A DNA stretch of 64,000 nucleotides from Marisa cornuarietis (lineage: Eukaryota; Mollusca; Gastropoda; Architaenioglossa; Ampullariidae): the NCBI GenBank assembly GCA_004794655.1, contig SMMW01000622.1, positions 5,331,501 to 5,395,500 of the forward strand, in the 5' to 3' direction. Below the pieces are notes generated by a model. It searched no databases, had not been told where the DNA came from, and saw only the letters and a program-made list of their open reading frames with translations. Positions 61,366 through 64,000 of the stretch are shown piece by piece; within the stretch, counting starts at the first letter, position 1, and every line of letters begins with the position of its first letter. Position numbers and translations under genes: made by a program.

Positions 61366-61796
61366 CTAATCACGAGGCGAACAGGGCTGTTCTTTAGTGA
61401 AGCTGACAGGGGACTCAATCAACACCCCCCACCCTCTAGATTTTTTACAGCGACGCATAGTTCTCACAGACATAGATAAGCTTTCTCCTAGATGTGCAAA
61501 GATCTGACAAGGACACCAATCTTCATTATTGCGGTGGAGGCCAGGGAGAGATGGCTTTTCTTGTGAAAGTTTTCACGTATTTATGTTCTGACCGGAAACA
61601 CTCATAGTTTAAATAATCAATGAATACTTGTACATTAAAAGTTACAAACAATTAAAACACCTTGCACTTTCCCGCTATATCGCCACACATTCAACATTCA
61701 GTGCTTCGTGTTCCAGCTAGAGTTCACTAAGCTACAGCGCATTTCTCATATGCTACGACTTAAAACCAAACACTCGAAGAAAACAATGATGAAGAC
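61366..61796 (-). other. NCX intron between Calx-beta and linker exons
   Basis: This 431 bp intron has GT at 61796-61795 and AG at 61367-61366. It is phase 1, splitting a Glu codon. I see no repeat or additional exon in it. Confidence 0.8.
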
Positions 61797-61902
61797 CTTC
61801 ATCGTTGATAATGGTAACGATAGCACGTGGAACCTTCCCGATGATGGCACCTCCTGTTGGCTCTGACAATTCAACTTGGAAGTTTGGTTCGTGTTCCGTT
61901 GC
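61797..61902 (-). CDS. Na+/Ca2+ exchanger (SLC8/NCX) exon: end of Calx-beta domain 2
   Basis: This exon encodes 35 codons plus one base. It reads as the last strands of a Calx-beta domain, with ELSEPTGGAIIGK followed by the hallmark VTIINDE ending. In NCX proteins this domain is part of the large cytosolic loop that binds regulatory Ca2+. The acceptor is ...TTGCTAG before GCAACG, which is poor in pyrimidines. The donor is GAAG|gtcttc. The phase is correct: the final G plus AG at the start of the next exon makes a Glu codon, giving INDEEFNN across the junction. That continuity, followed by unmistakable NCX exons, is the main support. The exchanger acts in the plasma membrane, exporting one Ca2+ for three Na+. 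The 5' exons (alpha-1 repeat, XIP region, Calx-beta 1) are outside the window. The exact 5' edge of this exon is less certain than its 3' edge. Confidence 0.8.
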
Positions 61903-62075
61903 CTAGCAATATTCACAATAACCAACACATGTCAGTAGTGTTTCTTCTCTATAGGGTCATTTTTAAAGCGTGTTTTAAAAAATATTTTATATGAGCAATA
62001 AAATTTACTCATGACAGCCCACAAGAAAATCAATGTTTGTGTGAGAGTGCTGTCGTGATAAGAACGTGCGCGCGC

Positions 62076-62077
62076 CC

Positions 62078-62106
<29 letters not shown>
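62076..62106. repeat. GT/GC alternating microsatellite
   Basis: A GT run is flanked by GCGC steps on both sides. It is a potential Z-DNA-forming alternating purine-pyrimidine tract in the NCX intron. Confidence 0.85.
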
Positions 62107-62108
<2 letters not shown>

Positions 62109-62313
62109 AGTGAATTTTTGTAACTCTACTACTACTATTAATTTTATTTTATGCAACTTTTAACAAATGAAACGATTTGGCAAAACTTTGATCTAGGGGG
62201 GCAAGCTGCGTCATAGGGCGGGCTATGCTATTTTGTGAGAGGGGAGAGCGGGTAGGATCGATGTTTGAGAGAGGTGTGAGGTTGGGAGTTGGTTGGTGTT
62301 GTGTGTGATTTAT

Positions 62314-62378
62314 GAAGTGGGGTTAGGTTTAGGGTTTGGGTTAGGGGTAGGGGTAGGATTTGGGTTAAGGTTAGGTTA
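62314..62378 (+). repeat. Degenerate telomere-like TTAGGG tract
   Basis: The tract is made of variants GGTTAGG, TTTAGGG, TTTGGG and GGGTAGG with no exact hexamer array. It lies inside the possible MITE, so it is more likely transposon sequence than a relic telomere. Confidence 0.6.
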
Positions 62379-62629
62379 TATTATAGTGAATTGAGAAGAC
62401 GACAAATGTTGAGGACTGGTCGAGTGACGTTATGGTGTTTTACATGGAGGTATGTTAAATGATTGGCTGGTTTTGGGATGGTTTTAATCATGTGATATTT
62501 GGTGCGGGAAAGTTTGGTGGTTTGATTTCATGTTAGCAGACGAGAGAAAGTCGAGAGGAGACGTTATGATGACGAGTGTGGATGGAAATTTGGGGAAAAT
62601 TTGTGGTGCAGTTCAGGAGGCTGTAGCCA

Positions 62630-62805
62630 GGAGACAGCAGAAGTTGAGTGATGTGATAGATTTACAAAATTTTCGGGGTAGGACAAATTTTGCTCATTTT
62701 TGGATATTATTTCTCGGAAAAATTGGAGTAAGGATCGAAGAAGATGGAGCAGACGACATCAGAGGAGTTTAGCGAGGAGACAGCAGAGGTTGAGTGACGT
62801 GATAG
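62630..62805. repeat. Two-copy direct repeat inside the 62.2-62.9 kb element
   Basis: The motif AGGAGACAGCAGARGTTGAG, followed by TGAYGTGATAG, occurs at about 62629-62659 and again at about 62776-62806, so the period is about 147 bp. The intervening sequences are diverged. A palindromic TGACGTCA (CRE-like) octamer follows the second copy. Confidence 0.6.
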
Positions 62806-63011
62806 TGACGTCACTATTTTGCATAGCTCCGCCTACAGGTAAGCCATTTTTGTTATGGCCGTCGCGTGCCCCCTCCCCCCCATATTAAAGCTGTGCCCGA
62901 TTTTTCACTCTGTTTTCTAGTTAGTAAATTGCGAAAGAAAAGAAGTCTACAGGCATAACAACTGAACATGTCCGATTATCAAGTATATTATCGTGTATAG
63001 CTCACAGTTAA

Positions 63012-63369
63012 AGAGCCGGTGCTATGGGGATGGGGGGGGGCCTTGGGCAAATAGAATTGCGGGGCCTCTGGAAGCTGGCACAACAAACGTAGCAGGGCAA
63101 CAAAAAGTGCTTGATGTCTTCCGAATAATGAATAACCATACCAGATTTATAACAATAGTATACATACCGCGACACGAGAGGCGCATTGCATTCCGAGGCG
63201 GTGTTTGCCTGACGAGACGAAAAGGAAAAGGACATGAATTTTTAGAATTTCAAGCAAATCACGGACTGTCACATCCCGATGGTGCACTTGTTAGCGCGGG
63301 GCTCCCATCAGGTGCGGGGCTTTGGGCGGTCGCCCCTGGTCGCCCTTCCCTCCTCTAGCGCCGGCTCTG
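63012..63369. mobile_element. Non-autonomous hAT-like DNA transposon
   Basis: The left end AGAGCCGGTGCTATGGG is matched by an inverted right end, CTAGCGCCGGCTCTG. About 12 of the first 13 bases are complementary. The (C)AGAGCCGGCGCTA terminus is typical of hAT family inverted repeats. The ~358 bp interior is GC-rich near the right end and has no transposase coding sequence. I could not find a convincing 8 bp target-site duplication. The left terminal C appears to be mutated to A. Confidence 0.6.
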
Positions 63370-64000
63370 ATATTTAGCAATACTTCAGTTACGATCCAAT
63401 ACTTTTTATTACTGTGTCCAAATAAACTAAGGGAATTCTGAGTGTGGTAAAGATATTAAAGTAATGTAATAAACTGATTTCTCGCGTTGTTTGCTGGGAA
63501 GGAATTCAATTCTTAGATGTATTTCAAACCTTGTGACTTTCATATTCATGACTTATTTTCAATTTGTGTAATTAGACTTCGCATCTGATGACATTTCAGC
63601 TTAATGCAAATTAAACACAACTTCCTCCGTTGTCTCTCATAAAAGACTCGTCGGGTAAAACCTAATAGCAGTGAGTCGGTGACGAACAATAGTTTTGAAT
63701 CCTGTCCAGCATAGTTTCCTAACTACATTTTTCCTGTGACAAACGAGCAGGACTACAAACTGTTCAGAACAATTACGCATGCAAACATTTTTCCCTCCAC
63801 TTTTTTCCTTCTGTCTTACTTCGTTCCCTACCCCCACCCCCAACTGTTGCCCAGCTTCCAGACAGAAGAACTTCCAGATAGCTTTAAGGGTTTTTTTTTA
63901 AGTTGTCACGCAAAAGAGAAACGCTTAAGCTGTTCCCTCGTTTGCAACTCTTTCACGCAAAGTGTTTGATTTTTGATAAGACTCAGGCTTTCGTCCTCAG

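Larger units (their letters stand above)
62196..62881. mobile_element. Possible MITE with telomere-like tract and internal duplication
   Basis: Both ends begin with a run of G on the strand entering the element. A second inverted match lies inside each end: GGCGGGCTATGCTATTTTGTGA near 62217 against the inverse of the sequence at about 62800-62836 (GGCGGAGCTATGCAAAATAGTGA). The ~686 bp element carries a degenerate TTAGGG-like tract (62314-62378). It also carries a duplicated motif, GGAGACAGCAGAAGTTGAGTG at about 62630 and GGAGACAGCAGAGGTTGAGTG at about 62777. It has no coding capacity. Boundaries are approximate and no target duplication was identified. Confidence 0.4.
61903..64000 (-). other. 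Upstream NCX intron sequence carrying transposons
   Basis: No NCX-like exon was found between 61903 and the end of the window in any minus-strand frame, so this is probably intron. It holds a GT/GC tract (62076-62106), a possible MITE (62196-62881) and a hAT-like element (63012-63369). The last 600 bp show nothing recognisable. Confidence 0.6.

Noticed and set aside
63736..63969. Further NCX exon near the right end
   Set aside because: No NCX or Calx-beta motif in any minus-strand frame.

Overview
This is a 64 kb piece of an animal nuclear genome that is poor in genes and rich in repeats. The window has no bacterial-style operons and no long open reading frames. It has many dinucleotide, trinucleotide and tetranucleotide microsatellites, tRNA-derived SINEs, decayed non-LTR retrotransposons, DNA-transposon remnants, and a conventionally spliced metazoan membrane-protein gene. 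The repeat style fits a lophotrochozoan, possibly a mollusc, but that assignment is inference; only Metazoa is secure.

The one identifiable gene is at the right end on the minus strand: the 3' part of an SLC8 (NCX/Calx) sodium/calcium exchanger. Four exons (61902-61797, 61365-61187, 60744-60415 and 59434-59192) join in frame through GT/AG sites. They encode about 285 residues: the end of the second Calx-beta domain, the linker into the membrane, the alpha-2 ion-binding repeat, the last two membrane helices and the stop. The 5' exons lie beyond the window. The intron from 61903 to 64000 holds two small transposons, a possible MITE with telomere-like sequence and a hAT-type element. A SINE lies just after the stop codon. 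A second, unidentified minus-strand gene is suggested by one well-formed exon at 29304-29131.

Mobile elements from left to right: SINE-A copies at 1.4, 27.8 and 58.8 kb; SINE-B copies at 5.2 and 15.4 kb; a pogo/Tigger-like remnant at 8.5-8.7 kb; an RT C-terminal fragment at 12.7-13.0 kb (minus); a dead Rex1/CR1-like retrotransposon at 30.15-31.24 kb (plus), abutted by an oppositely oriented tRNA-headed SINE; an endonuclease/reverse-transcriptase element at 47.15-48.87 kb whose 5' part is inverted in the geometry of twin priming; and a pair of CR1/L2-like 3' ends facing each other at 55.85-57.25 kb. An unclassified ~120 bp repeat occurs at 48.96 and 53.57 kb.

The rest is microsatellites, six or more degenerate minisatellites (periods about 17, 21, 24, 31, 33 and 60 bp) and sequence in which I see no gene. 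I found no convincing new multi-gene system. The most interesting items are the twin-primed element, the Tigger-like remnant, the telomere-like MITE in the NCX intron, the GAGT repeat 20 bp inside an NCX splice donor and the orphan exon.
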